Source: Branchiostoma floridae (Eukaryota; Chordata; Leptocardii; Amphioxiformes; Branchiostomatidae). Taken from it: a DNA stretch of 64,000 bases. The translations under genes were made by a program, and so were the position numbers. The notes below the pieces were generated by a model. It was not told the DNA's origin. It did no database searches and was given only the letters and a program-made list of their open reading frames with translations. Shown in pieces: positions 1 through 11,855 of the stretch; the stretch's first letter is position 1, and every line of letters begins with the position of its first letter. Location of the stretch: assembly GCF_000003815.2 (NCBI RefSeq), contig NC_049992.1, forward strand, positions 5,160,481-5,224,480, given 5' to 3'.

Positions 1-1
1 G

Positions 2-250
2 CTGTACATCAATAAGAAAGAGACCCAAGTAATGTGCATTAACGCACCTACAGTGCCTCTCATTTGTATTGATGGAGAGCCTCTGGAGTGTGTGGAAGAC
101 TTTACATATCTAGGCAGTGTTATGAGTGCTGATTATGGAGCACAAAAGGATATCCAGGCCCGACTTGGCAAAGCTAGAGGTTCCTTCAGTCGCCTCCGTG
201 TTATTTGGAAATCCAAATCATTTAGCCTGAAAACCAAGCTCAGACTGTAA
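2..250 (+). mobile_element. LINE reverse transcriptase fragment (C-terminal part, truncated)
   Basis: An open frame enters from the left edge of the window and ends at a TAA at 248-250. It reads LYINKKETQVM, then about 70 further residues that include FTYLGS, KDIQARLGKARGSF and SLKTKLRL. This order, a K-T/E-x-V-M stretch followed by FxYLGSxxS, a KDIxxRxxKAR helix and xLKTKLRL, is the conserved region after the catalytic core in reverse transcriptases of non-LTR retrotransposons. The catalytic box would lie to the left, outside the window. The frame stops just after KLRL in a TAAG-repeat stretch, where related elements continue, so this is a broken copy. I infer a dead LINE fragment and cannot assign the clade. 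Confidence 0.8.
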
Positions 251-2456
251 AGTAAGTAAGTAATACTTCTTCGTAACAAATCCTCGGGTGAACCTATCTT
301 AACTTTGATGCATTTTATTTCACTCTATACTCAATACCTACCAGTTTCGAATACATTATACTTTGACAGATAAAATAGAAGACACTTTGACATATTCTTA
401 AAAGTTCAGAGAGGTTTTACTTTACTCTAATTGAATCCCAAACTTTATAATTTCCCCAGACTAGTGCGCTATCAACAACAAAAGGATATACCTTCGATGA
501 GTTGAGACTTTTCTCAGGGAGAATGAAGCAGAGTGACGTACTTGGCAGCCCGTGTCCATTATTGTGTTGAATACCGGCGCGTCTGGCATTCAAATTCTCA
601 CCCTTACATCAAATCGTAGCGCTTTGAAAACAGCCTGTGGAAAGAGACGAGTTTTAAGTGCTCTGGCGTTATTATATCCCATCTGCTGCCGCAATGGCGC
701 CTTGAACTTGGCAGCAGCGCATAGCGAAGGAACCTCAGGAGGTAAAGGCTAATGCCAAGGCGCTTTAATAGTGAGTTTTAAAGGAGTTCAATGTCCTTGC
801 AAGATAGCTTCACTTCGTACACAAACTTTGGAAACTTCAGAAAGCCACAGACTTATTCATCTTTCAAATTGTATTTTTCATAAATCTATCTACTTTTGCT
901 TAATATACATTTGTAGTGGCCATGAGAGGAGAAAATGCGTGCTTTTGTGATAAACTTATCCTATTTTGTAAACGTATTCTATTTTATAAACTTATCCTAC
1001 CAGTTTATAAACTTATCCTATTTTATAAACGTATCCTACTAGTATTCACCAAAACATTTCGCAACATTAACAGATTCATAATTATTATGTTTTTTTTTAA
1101 CAGAATATCACAAACTCCACTTTCCTTTATATGATCATATCCCGATAAATGAATATACTACCGTATGAATGAGCACGGGAACTCATATACATTGGCCGGA
1201 GAAAAAGGTCTTTAACTGGATGACAAAACACATAGTGACAGCATGACTAATACAAGTTGTAGATCACTTACTTCAAGTACTGTCAGTAATTTAGTTACTT
1301 CGTGTCGAATAACGTCAGATGGACTCCTCAGGCAAGACCTGGGACGTGATGAGGTTCATAATAATACTGGCGTTTATCAAACATGTCGTTACAGAGTGGT
1401 TTTAAATAGGTGTTGCAGTTGCAAACACCATCTTACGCGTAGTAGTGGATGGTATGAGATTTATTCATCTTTTATTGCTAAGGTAAAATGTATGACAAGC
1501 AATAAAAACTACTAGCTAAATGTATCCAGTTCTAAGAGGCTACATACAGAACGTACAACAAAATATTCTCGATAACAGTACAGTTCTTCTTCATCCGTAC
1601 TATACCTAGCCTTTTTGCAGATATTAACGGCAGATTGTATGAGCGATCTGGTAGGTGTATGCATATGTATGAGTTGAACATGATAGCAATATATCCAACT
1701 GAATGTTCTGTGTAGGAGTAAGGGAGTTCTGCAAAACGCTGATGTATTCCGTAAAACCCTTACAAGGCCACCGCAAGTAAATTTTATGGATAACATCAGC
1801 GCGCTCATCAATGTTCGCCTGATTCCAGAAAAACATTCTTCTTCTGGGATTGGTCAACATGATGAAAAGCATACCAAAATAGGCAAATATGTTGTCATGT
1901 AGCCTAATAATTGTACTTTTAAAAGTAACACAATTAGCAAGGGAGATCATCAAGGGTCTAGGGAGGTAGCCATGACTGTAGTTGCAGAAGTGCTTGCTGT
2001 GGCCTAAATTTTATGGATCAAAATTGTCTCCCACTAGCAGTTCAAGACATGATTGCAGACAAAATTACTAATAGCTGCAAAAACGAGATAAATCGCTTGG
2101 TGGCCTCAATGACACGGGGGTATTTTCTTCATCCAAAATGACTGTTGCAAAGCTTACAATTTCTAGTTGCTAGGCTTCGAATCAACCAAACAAAATAAAG
2201 AAAAGCAAGCTCAAAAATCCTTTCATGCGAAAACAAAGAGACATTGTAACGTTGATGTTTATAATTGCATGTAATGACAATAATCAAGCCTATTGTATAA
2301 TAGATTTCGCAAACTGTGGTTAGGCTCCGAACCGGTTGCCGTTTTCATTGTCACTTCATCACCCTTGGCAACATAGCCCCTACCAGGCTCCCAATGTCGT
2401 TGGAAATATAGTAGAAATTGGCAAGAAAGACAGAAAACACACCAGAGGAGTTGGTT
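251..2456. other. Non-coding stretch with a short tandem repeat
   Basis: No credible exon is seen. Positions about 945-1045 hold roughly five imperfect units of about 20 bp built on AAACTTATCCTATTTTATA. The rest looks like unique AT-rich DNA up to the first scaffold gap. Confidence 0.55.
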
Positions 2457-2556
2457 NNNNNNNNNNNNNNNNNNNNNNNNNNNNNNNNNNNNNNNNNNNN
2501 NNNNNNNNNNNNNNNNNNNNNNNNNNNNNNNNNNNNNNNNNNNNNNNNNNNNNNNN
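2457..2556. other. Assembly gap (100 N)
   Basis: Exactly 100 N, which usually marks a gap of unknown size. Open frames that run through it are artefacts. Confidence 0.99.
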
Positions 2557-2879
2557 TGGTAGAGGCTAGTGGGAAAAACAAGAGCTGCAAGTATGGTTTT
2601 CAGCGGTTTGATGTTCCATAATACCAGAAGGGTGTAACGTTACATTTGGAGTAAACTTGATGTTAATGAAATAATACTTAATGTTATATGATAATACTAT
2701 ACTATACTATACTAAAGAAAATGTTCTATTTTTGATATCGTCTACTCTTTTAGATTTGTTGCTCGAGAAACGATATTGATATTATCAAGTATAAAACCAC
2801 GTCGCATAAATAAAATAATTTGATTTTATCGCGCCAATGTCCACCCATGATGCATCTTGTAGAACAGTCCGTATTCCTA

Positions 2880-3095
2880 CTCTCCAAGCAGATGTTTAAT
2901 AATAGGCTCGGCTGGTTTGGAGAATGCATTTTATCTGGCTTTCTACTTTATCAGGTTTAATTTTTGTCGACCAGCCTAAATAGAAGACCAGGTAAATAGA
3001 GAGATGATGAAAATATGTACAAAGTCGTCCAAATACCTCTGCGGTTCAGGTAAATTCGGGTAAAACAAACCAGAGCCTAACATCTGCTTGGAGAG
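2880..3095. mobile_element. Miniature inverted-repeat element with TA flanks
   Basis: TACTCTCCAAGCAGATGTT at 2878-2896 is matched perfectly by its reverse complement at 3079-3097. The inverted homology continues into an AGGCTC...GGTTTG block after a small insertion on the left side. If the outer TA on each side is the target duplication, the element is 216 bp and fits a Tc1/mariner-type non-autonomous transposon. There is no coding capacity. Confidence 0.75.
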
Positions 3096-3291
3096 TAACG
3101 TTCAATCACATTTTAGATTTGGTTAATAATATCTTAATAATTTCCCGTTGATAGTTAATATACAAACTTCTAAAGTCTAACGTTTTAACCCTATTTTAGT
3201 ATATTCTACATACTATATAAATTGTTTGTAAATCTCTAAAGGCATAAACACCTTTATTTCACATGGTCATTGCCTACTTACACCCCTACAG

Positions 3292-3581
3292 AAGATAATG
3301 TTAGAGTCCGGTCCAGTTCCGGTTGTGATATTTGCACAATGGCGCTGTTGTCCCCAAACAACGGGGCAAGTTTGGGCTATTTTCAGTCGTCCCGACGTCA
3401 GTGAAGTCGTGTGGAGGCCACAAGTGCGTAGAACTGAAGTTCAGAGTCTCGCAAACCGTCAGAAGTACCAGAGACAGGGGAATTTGAAACCGGTATTTCA
3501 TGCAGAACTCCGGATTCGAACTCGACTAGTAAGGTTGGCGCGAGTAGGCTGCCCCCCCCCCCCTTCCAGGCCATTCTTATG
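3292..3581 (+). CDS. Exon-like open frame between consensus splice sites (unrecognised)
   Basis: A pyrimidine-rich acceptor ending CACCCCTACAG (to 3291) is followed by 290 bases open in one frame, with an ATG at 3298. It ends at a consensus donor, TTATG|GTAAGT, with GT at 3582-3583. The stretch is clearly richer in G+C and CpG than its neighbours, as coding exons in such genomes often are. The encoded peptide (about 95 residues: MLESGPVPVVIFAQWRCC..., basic in the middle, proline-rich at the end) matches no family I know. A run of C at 3552-3563 would be unusual in an exon. A non-coding first exon or a relic of a transposon are equally possible readings. Confidence 0.22.
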
Positions 3582-3589
3582 GTAAGTTC

Positions 3590-6220
3590 TAATCTTATTA
3601 CTTTTGTTAAATCGTTGTTTGCCCATTTACAGCTTATTGTTTTAAATCGCCCAGGGCTCTAACAAGGTTACAAACCTGCTAAGAATGGTAGTAATGTTTG
3701 CGGACTCCATAAAATACGACACGATCCGACCATGCACGTTTTTTGTCTGGTCCGTCCATAGTGTAAAATTACCACTATCAAACCATAATTTGTAACAATT
3801 ACATTGTCATTTATAGAGAACACCAATTGTTCACCTTGACATTCGTAGCCAAAGTAGTCTTGTACTGGCTGTAGACTTAAAAACCAACAAAAACAGCACT
3901 TTCTTGGGTAGTAATCCGTGAAATGTGAACACAACTTTTGCCCAGTATTTGTCCTGACTGGGTAGGATTGCCAAAATGTAAACAAGCAGCGCAGCAAGGA
4001 AAAAATCCAGTCCACATGCGAGCCACATACAGGCAGACACCCCCTACGTGTGGAATAACAACTTGTTCAGCATATACTTGTCGGAGGGTTTACATGGGGG
4101 ATCCCGACAACGCTTTATGCTGTATTCAGCAATTTTTTTAGGAAGGCAATTAGTAGGTGGTTGCCAATGCTACAAATTACGTAAATGGCGCAACAATTTT
4201 TTTTTTACAGGAAATAAAAATAGGCTGCCTACGCTTTGTGGAAAGGGGGCATACAGACCCTCTTCAGCAGGCCTTGTCTGTGGGACACATCTAGGGTTGG
4301 TATTCAGACATGGTCTGGTAGCCCTACTGCCCTAGTGTGTTGGATATCACCAGGAATTTATGCTGAAATTTCCTACATTTCTATCTCACCAGGCTGGCAC
4401 GTTCTTGTGCAATGGAGCATTTTGGTAATAGGCCTGGGGAAATAAATTCAGCGTTTCTGATTATGCTTTATTTCTTTAGAATTAGACTGTTCAAAGTGAT
4501 CCAACAAATACAGTTTGAACTTTGATCAAAGAAGACTCGAAATTTGTGGGATGTGTAATTTAAAACTATAGGAGTAGGCAAGACAATTTGGTATTTCCAA
4601 CATGATATTATAATGATAATTTAATGATAATTAAACAGCAGGTATACATTGTTTAAGCACAGTTTTCTGTTGCAATAGTACAGAAATGAGGAAAACATGT
4701 CAGAAATGTTTCTACGATGTTTTCATCACTCAGATTTTAGATAGAAAAAACTTTATGACCCTTGTCGGCGGTCGACGAAATGAAAAAAATATGGGCTTGG
4801 TCACCAGGTTTTTGCTAGGATCGGTCAGGTATTCAGAAACACAGCATTTTTTTAATCAAGTGTTAGGTGTTGGGACTGTTGTGTAAGTGTACAATATCCA
4901 AGCACTCATGGCTCTGAGCTATGGTTGTCCTCCAATCTGGGATCCAGGACAACACCATCTGGGAAAACACTACTGTTGGTGTGACCAAGTTCATAACCAT
5001 TTCTAAGCAGTGTGTGAACTTTGGATGTAGGACTGAGAAACTGGCCCAGTAAGGCAGCCTTGTTTAGAGAGTGTCCCTAGGAAACAACTTCTTTAGCATA
5101 AATACTCTTACACCAGTTCAAGGTCAACAGGTTTTGTTACCATTGAGGGATTTGTTGATGTGCAATTTTCTTTTTCTAGCTTAGGAAGGAGCATTTTGAA
5201 CCTCTTTGCTCCTGTAGAATAATTTCCAAACTCTCTACTACGTATAGAAAGTACAGATCACAGCTTGTGATAACTGCATTAATATCATAATGGCATACTT
5301 GACTTCTGTGTAGCACCAGGTTGTTTTTCTTAAGAGCAAGGTTCCCACCTTTTGACCTATGACCTCTAGCCAGAATTTTTCTGTGGTACTTATTTTGTGT
5401 ATTCCAGAGATAGGTTGAACTTTGTACTTTGTGCAATGGCCGAAAAAAAACGGTGAGGGTCAAGTGATTTGAGTCAAGGGAGAAATAGCTAGGGTCTGTA
5501 CCTTAGCACAATTTTGGGCAGTGAATAAATTAAACCAGGGCATTTAGCAGTTGTCCTTGATCAGATTGATTGATTGATTGATTTCTGTCGAACCATATAC
5601 TGTTCTTTTGTTTGATTCTCTCTTTAAATAATACAGAGAACTAAGCGAACCAAGGGAATGGATCATTCATTCATTGTGGTGTATAGAACTTTTAGAAGAA
5701 AGGCTTTTGGTAGACAGAGTTTTTTAAAATCTGTATGCCTCCTTGTTGCACCGCTGACTCTGTAAAGCCTTTAGCCATTCACTGTGATATGCAATATTTC
5801 ACAATTGACTGTAGTGGTTGTCAATGGCATTGGGTCAGATTTTCTAATTGAGTATTTGCCAGAAGATACCCAAATTTCAAAGTCACCAGAAACCATGATA
5901 TATGCATATTTTTTTTCCTAAACCTGTGTGAAAATCTACTGTTACAATTACATTGAGGGGGACGGCTCGGTGATCTGTGAACATTGGCTGGTTGAAGTCA
6001 GAGGGTAATATAGAAAGCACATTGGCTGTATTTGGGCTAAAAAAATGTCTAGACTGGTTTTCCTGTACTGTTCCCAACCCACCAGGTGTTACAGCAGGAC
6101 ATTACCTGCCCCCAGGCCAGGTGAGTCATCTCTGTTGTGCTCATGACATGTGTCTCTTCAGCTAGGAGGTTCTGCATGGGGGGTTCTGATAATTCTTCAA
6201 GTTAAACTTGGGATTGCCAA
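3590..6220. other. Non-coding stretch, no gene recognised
   Basis: AT-rich DNA with only short chance open frames. The piece around 4090-4135 (TTTACATGGGGGATCCCGACAAC) resembles 12630-12670 and the tail region near 9285-9300, so it is probably a worn SINE tail. A short (TGAT)n run lies at 5567-5583. Confidence 0.5.
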
Positions 6221-6541
6221 CAAGGTTTGACAAGTTTTATAGAATTCACTTGTACATAGATATGATAGAAAATTTACTTGACCGAACCAAAGTTTCACTT
6301 GTTCGGACATTTTTATGACATTTGTGTAAGTATTTTCAATTCCATTTTCTATTGCTGGCTCTATTTTTCTGTGTTGACCAATGCTTGAAGCTATGACTGT
6401 GAAAGGGAGCAAGTATATCAAAATCTCTCTCATGAAAAAATCTTACTTGCCCGATCGGACAAGTGGGGTAGGGCATACACTTGCCCGATCAGCACTTTCA
6501 CTTGCCCTGGACAATAGGCCTAATGGACTCGTCCAACTCTG
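6221..6541. mobile_element. Family E miniature transposon (copy 1)
   Basis: The ends are CAAGGTTTGACAAG and GTCCAACTCTG, diverged from the family ends CAGGGTTTAACAAG and TTGTCCAACCCTG. The interior repeats the word ACTTGCCCGATC and variants (ACTTGTTCGGAC on the left; CTTGCCCGATCGG, CTTGCCCGATCAG and CTTGCCCTGG on the right). The flanking 5-mers GCCAA and GTCAA match at 4 of 5 positions. Confidence 0.75.
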
Positions 6542-7751
6542 GTCAACAACGCTTTACGTTAAATCCACTAAGACATTTGTATGCCCCATTATGTTTCATG
6601 TGAAATTTTAAGGCTCAATTGCGCTTTACGGGAAATATGCTGTCATTGCTGTACAGTAAATTTTCCCATCCTCGAAGCAAATTACGTAAAATAAAATAGC
6701 TCGGAGCGATCTGCATGCTGCGCATCTTGAGTGATTCTGCAATATTAGCTGTACATCTGTAAGTAGTCGGTATAAAACTCTTACATCTGACAGTTGGTGC
6801 TTTGAAAAAGTAGTAACGTTCAGTGCCTCACAGCTTGAAGATGACTCCACAGGTGGAAAAGCTATTAAGTATATAAACCCTACATTTTTGTAGCGTCGTG
6901 TGCTAGTCAGGTTATGTTGGTCAGTTTCCAACCCTTTAGATGTTCTGGGCTGACTACCTACAGGTTATAAACAGAGCTTATCTCAAAAGTGTTATGGAGG
7001 TCATTAATTTTAGTGTTTCAAAGTTCAACTTTAAGTGTCATGCCAAGTTTACATTACTGACTCTTAGATTAGAAATGCAGGCCAGGCTTTGGCAAAGGTA
7101 GATCGCTTCTGGTGTTTTAATGATATTACAACCAGCTGACTCAAAGCTATGCAATGTGCCTAATTTTTAGGACAAAGTATTACACAAGACATGGTATATC
7201 AATCAAGGTACAAAATTCAATTTGGAATGTTTGTAGTTTTTCTGTTTGATTGCTTGTGTGTGTGTTTCTGTAGGTATTTTCAAATGCTGTATACATGCAT
7301 ATAGAGTTGCTAGAAATTTGTCATAATCAAAGTTACCTTACTACTGCTTACAGACACTCCAGGTCATGGGGTCATTGGAAGAGGCTACTAATTCATGGGG
7401 AGGTATTGTTTTGGGGTCTGTTTGTTTGTGTTTTTGCAGTAAAGTGTTTTTGTTTTTCCACTTTCTAGCCCATAAAGGACAGTGGTTAAACTAATAAATG
7501 GACACATGTATTTTGAATCAAAACATTATTTGCTTGATTAATCAACAGCAGTTAAACCACCCTGGAAAACCAGACTTTTAACCACGACCGACCAAGAATC
7601 TGTTCAGTAGCAGCGGAATGTCTTCCAACGACCTAAACTGGCTAGATTTAAGCATTTTGGGGATTTGTCGTGCAGGGAGAGCTTGCCGGCCTAGCTAGAC
7701 CTGCCTTGGGTGCCGAACAAATTCTCTGCCGGCCCTGGCTTAAAGTACAGT
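6542..7751. other. Non-coding stretch, no feature recognised
   Basis: I see no exon-like frame and no clear repeat. A (TG)n stub is at 7256-7266. Confidence 0.4.
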
Positions 7752-7862
7752 TTTCCAGGGTACGTCGATGTAGTTTAGACATCCAGGTAATAAGATACGC
7801 CAAAAAGTAGTCACTCAAGCAACTGGATATGGTTTTGAAACGGTCAAAGGTTTCCAGGGTAC
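7752..7862. repeat. Dispersed conserved repeat (family Q, copy 1)
   Basis: The core GGTAATAAGATACGCCAAAA...CTGGATATGGTTTTGAAA recurs at 36220-36305. Here it sits between two copies of TTTCCAGGGTAC (about 7752 and 7851). Confidence 0.65.
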
Positions 7863-8147
7863 AATTAAACAAGACATAAGAGAAAGTATTTCATGGAGGT
7901 AGGAGATCTTGGAACACTTGCTCGTTGAAGTTGTAGGTTTGTGTTTGTCCTGTACACAGTGTCCCACTGTTGGTGCATGCCTCCCTACCTACATATTTCT
8001 CACCCTGGTGAAAACTAACATCTTCTTAAACTGTGTTTTCCTCTTGTCATTCTATTTTAAGAAGATGCTGTGGTCTGAAACTTTTGAGTGTGCCATGGTG
8101 TATGAGTATGTGTTTGCATATAACACATTATGTATAACTTTAATTGT

Positions 8148-8322
8148 GTGTGTGAGTGAGTGAGTGAGTAGCCTGGATACCATACCCCAACCTCAAAAAT
8201 ATCTTTTGCCCTGCACGATAGATACTTGAGATCGGGCTGGGGTTTGGTAACCAGGCTAGTGAGTGAGTGATTGAGTGAGTGAGTGAGTTAAGTGATTGAG
8301 TGAGTGAGTGTGTGTGTGTGTG
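8148..8322. repeat. (GAGT)n/(GT)n microsatellite split by an insertion
   Basis: GAGT and GT units lie on both sides of a 90-bp inverted-repeat element at 8169-8258. The array was evidently one block before the insertion. Confidence 0.85.
8169..8258. mobile_element. TAGCCTGG mini-hairpin transposon, copy 1
   Basis: TAGCCTGGATACCA at the left is the near reverse complement of TGGTAACCAGGCTA at the right. The 9 bases GTGAGTGAG flank both sides, although the surrounding simple repeat makes that duplication ambiguous. Two cleaner copies lie at 60713 and 61563. Confidence 0.8.
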
Positions 8323-9142
8323 TGTTTGACTCTGTGTTATTGAATATTGCAGCATTGCAAGGGGCTGAAGTCTGCCAACTTTAAATCAGTCCATGTTACC
8401 TTTAATTTCGATGCTTCTTACAAATTTCTACTAAATTACTTATAGCTTATCAAGTATAACTTAAATCGTAACTTAATATATATACCCTAAAGTTGCCACA
8501 TTCTCATCAGTTCTTAGCGTCCTTTTTCATTTTTATCATACAAATCAAACATGAAAAGTCCACATATTTTAGTATGTGTGTATACCAATGCAGTATCAAG
8601 TAATTTTTTACCCCCGTCAAGGAGCAATGGTCCTTTTGATAGACTTGTTTGAATTTTGGCAGATTTGTAGTTAATGGCAGTCCCAATGACGCATGTGATT
8701 TTGGTTAGGGAAGCAGTATTATCTTCTCTTGAAGTTGGAATTTGCTCCTAAATCCCAGCGCAGAGCTATCCATGTCAACATTGCCTACATGTAAGTTCTG
8801 AAGCACCACTTGAAGTTTGGAGTCGTATTGATCAATGGGAGTGGCATCACTTTGATGTTAGAGCTCCCCCATTGTGTTTTAAACACTGTGACAACACAGG
8901 CTAGAAGGCTAGGGGAAAAACACGGCCCATGTACTAGTAGGGACATGGAGTTCCTTATGCTGCGCTGGGACACCTTAATTTGTTTTGGATGTATAGTTTA
9001 GGACTGTTAGCTTCAAACTGGCACAAGAAAAGTTCCAGATATGGAGTTTTGTTGCAAAGAGGCCAAGCATCTACCAAGGTATACATGTATGTGTACTAGT
9101 GTTATTGTATAGACTTGAAATACTGTCTGATATACTACTTCA

Positions 9143-9319
9143 GGGGATGTCCCTGTAGCTCAACTGATAGCAGCCTCACAGTTGACCTTCTGGTTCTAAT
9201 AACTTAAAAATAAGAGATCCCAGTTCAAGTCCTGGATAGGTCATCTCAGTTGGGGATGCACCTGTCTTTTGGAAGGGATGTAAGGATCCCCCATGTAGAC
9301 CCCTTCATTGAGAAGCTAG
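9143..9319 (+). mobile_element. tRNA-derived SINE (family S1, copy 1)
   Basis: The head has a box A-like TAGCTCAACTGATAGCA and a box B-like AGTTCAAGTCC about 60 bp later, as in a tRNA-derived RNA polymerase III promoter. The tail with GGAAGGGATGTAAGGATCC is shared in part with 46722-46930. It is cut off on the right by the family E element that starts at 9320. Confidence 0.7.
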
Positions 9320-9672
9320 CAGGGTTTAACAAGTTCTGTAAAAAAAACAACTAAAATTCACTTGTCCTGTCGTCTGTCAGGCAAGTACATGAAAAATTTA
9401 CTTTCTCGAGGTAAGACTTGGCTTGCCCAAAATTTGAAAAAAAATATTTTTCTTTGTATTTTCACTTCCAGTAATAAAATTCTTTTACTATTGCTACGTT
9501 TTCACAATGCTTGATGCCATGACTGTAAAAAAAAACAAAAACAGCAAGTACATGTATATCAAATCTCAGTCAATCTTACTTGCCTGATCGGGCAAGAGTG
9601 GGTAGGACATGCACTTGCCCGATCAGCACTTTCACTTGCCTGGGACAATCAGACTGGACTTGTCCAACCCTG
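9320..9672. mobile_element. Family E miniature transposon (copy 2, intact)
   Basis: The ends are CAGGGTTTAACAAG and ACTTGTCCAACCCTG, with a perfect 5-bp target duplication GCTAG on each side. The words CACTTGCCCGATCAG, CTTGCCTGATCGGGCAAG and GCTTGCCC lie in the outer 100 bp at both ends. No open frame of useful length is present. Confidence 0.85.
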
Positions 9673-9683
9673 GCTAGAAATTA

Positions 9684-9888
9684 CTATAAATGCATTTACG
9701 TTCGCGGGGATTTACTTTTGCGGTAGCTGGAAAATGGAGTGTTTGCGATTGCAGTGGTTTTAAGTTCATGGTAGCACCATACTGCAGTCAAAACCTATGA
9801 TATAAAAACTTTTGCGGTGGTTCACGGTGAAGTGGCCACCGCAAAAAATGCAGACATAAAACCACCGCCAACATTTCTGCATGTACAG
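9684..9888. mobile_element. Family D mariner-type MITE (copy 1)
   Basis: Flanked by TA on both sides. The ends are CTATAAATGCA...TTCGCGGGGATT and ACCACCGCC...TGCATGTACAG. CG-rich words (TTCGCGGG, TTTGCGG, CACCGC) recur inside in both orientations. It is inserted 12 bp beyond the end of the family E copy. Confidence 0.8.
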
Positions 9889-9890
9889 TA

Positions 9891-11559
9891 GTATAGAATT
9901 AGAAACTGGAAATGATTAGAGTTACTGGTAGACATGTAAAGTCTCTTAGTAAAGCAGGGATTAATTATCACAGAATCCAGGACAGGAGGACTTCATTTGT
10001 CCAGTTTGTTCCTTCCTTCCTTTTCTTGTCCTGGTCTGATGGTATTACTTAAGATAATTGGTTCTAATCAACTCCTGGCCTAAATGTTGGTCTGCACTGC
10101 TAGCAGCTGACTTAGCACTGTTTCTTTAGTCTTCCAAGGAGATTTAAAGAAAAAAAATTGCTTGTACTAAGTTGTAGTGTGACATCTGAATTAAGGCTGT
10201 GGTATTTTTCACAATTACTACTGTCAGACATTCTGATGGTCTCTTAGATAATTTTTCCATTGACTCAAGCATTAAAAATCCTGTCTATAATTATAGTATA
10301 GTGACCACCTGTCCACAAAGGCAATTTTATTGGTCTCCTGAGTGGTTTTCTTAGGCAAGTTTGATAGTCACTGTATAAACTTTTTACAAACTACATTGAC
10401 ATTGTAGATATCTAGATATGGAAGTTACAAGCTCGTTGTTTTGGGGTTATCTCTGACTACTTGAAAAGATCTAAGTTATACAGTACACATTTTCTTTTTT
10501 CCTTCATGTGTTTGAGAAATTACGGTATGTCATTGTCAGAATCATGTTTGCAAGAATCTGGAAAATTCTGCAGTTTGCTAGCTGCTCTCTAGGTGGAGCT
10601 ACTCTGTAGTGATCTTATTCCCAACACCACAAAATTTAATGTAGATTTTAATCCCCAAGCTTTTGTAACATCTTACTTGGACCATAACACAAGTTTGTAG
10701 GAACTCCTATCCCTGGAACATGTCTGTCATGATGGCTATTGTAGACCAGTATTAGCATGTTTGGACATCAGCTTTTCTCTTCATCCCAGAACAAGTTTGC
10801 TTGGTGCCATACACAGATCATTTCCGATCCACCAACCAGTTGGAACAAAGTAAACACTGTAGATTCATTTGGTTTTGCAGGGATTAAATAAAGCGATGAG
10901 AGTGAAAGGAGGTTTTTGCGGATCACACAAACACATATGCTATTTTTGGTGTCATGGTTTTGATATATAGACTAATAGAGAGGCACCAGGAAAACCAGCT
11001 CAAATAGCTTAGAGATTTGCAGTACAGTTTTTTATTGCCCAACGAATGAGTGTGCTTACAATTGAAAGAAAAATGGCTCCAGATATGCTGTTTTATTTGG
11101 ATTTGCAGGTGTAGAAGGTGTATGTTTTTATATTTACCATTTTATGTTGGTACAGTCGGTGGTATGAGACCTTCAGTATAAAAATCTGTAGTACAGTAGT
11201 AGTAGTACGGGGATCTGAATATTTGCGTAATGGGTTTTTCGAGCAGAATTCGTCAGTGGGAAAACAACCATCACCAACAAGTCAAGATTGACAGTACATA
11301 GTTTGACAACTCCATTATTACCGCTCCCAGTGATGTCCAGATCCTGTTACTGTTGACAGTCCCAGGGATAATCTGGGATAATCCTTCATGCCTGATCAGG
11401 AGCCTTAGGGGATCATCAAACGTGTAATGAGCGTGGGATCCTCTGGGATGGTTTTGATAAAAGATTTGCTGTTGTTTCAGTAAGGTCGAAAAACAACCCA
11501 GGAAGATTTTCCAGTCAAGTGCCCTTCCTTCATCCTTGTTTGCTATTAACAAACCAGTT
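9891..11559. other. Non-coding stretch with a diverged repeat
   Basis: About 10255-10380 resembles 30415-30580 and 53830-53990, with shared GTGACCACCTGTC...GTGGT..TT.TTAGGCA words. This is an old dispersed repeat. No exon is seen in the rest. Confidence 0.5.
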
Positions 11560-11855
11560 GAGTCTCTCTCTCCCTCTTCCCTTTAGCTTTATCTTTGTCT
11601 CTCATCCCCCTCTTCTTTTCTCTTCCCCTCTCTCTCCCCCTCTCTTTTTTCTTCCTCTCACTCTGTCCCTCTCCCTTTCTGTTCCTTCCTCTCTGGCTCT
11701 CCATGCTCGCTCCCTCTCCCTCTGTCACTTTCTCTCCCCCTCTCCCCCCTCTTTCTTTCTTTCTCCCTTACTGTCTCTCTCTCTCTGTGTGTCTCTCTAT
11801 TGCTGTCTCTTTCTCTTCCTCCCTGCCCCTCTCTTTCCCTCTCCTTTCCTCTAAC
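11560..11855. repeat. Polypyrimidine (CTCTCC)n-rich tract
   Basis: About 290 bases almost entirely C and T on the + strand. Long open frames here (Ser/Leu/Pro only, or Arg/Glu/Gly on the other strand) are compositional artefacts. Confidence 0.95.

Noticed and set aside
2336-2621. Open frames crossing the N run
   Set aside because: They exist only because the gap is translated as unknown residues. The frames at 50436-50666 and 62424-62714 are rejected for the same reason.
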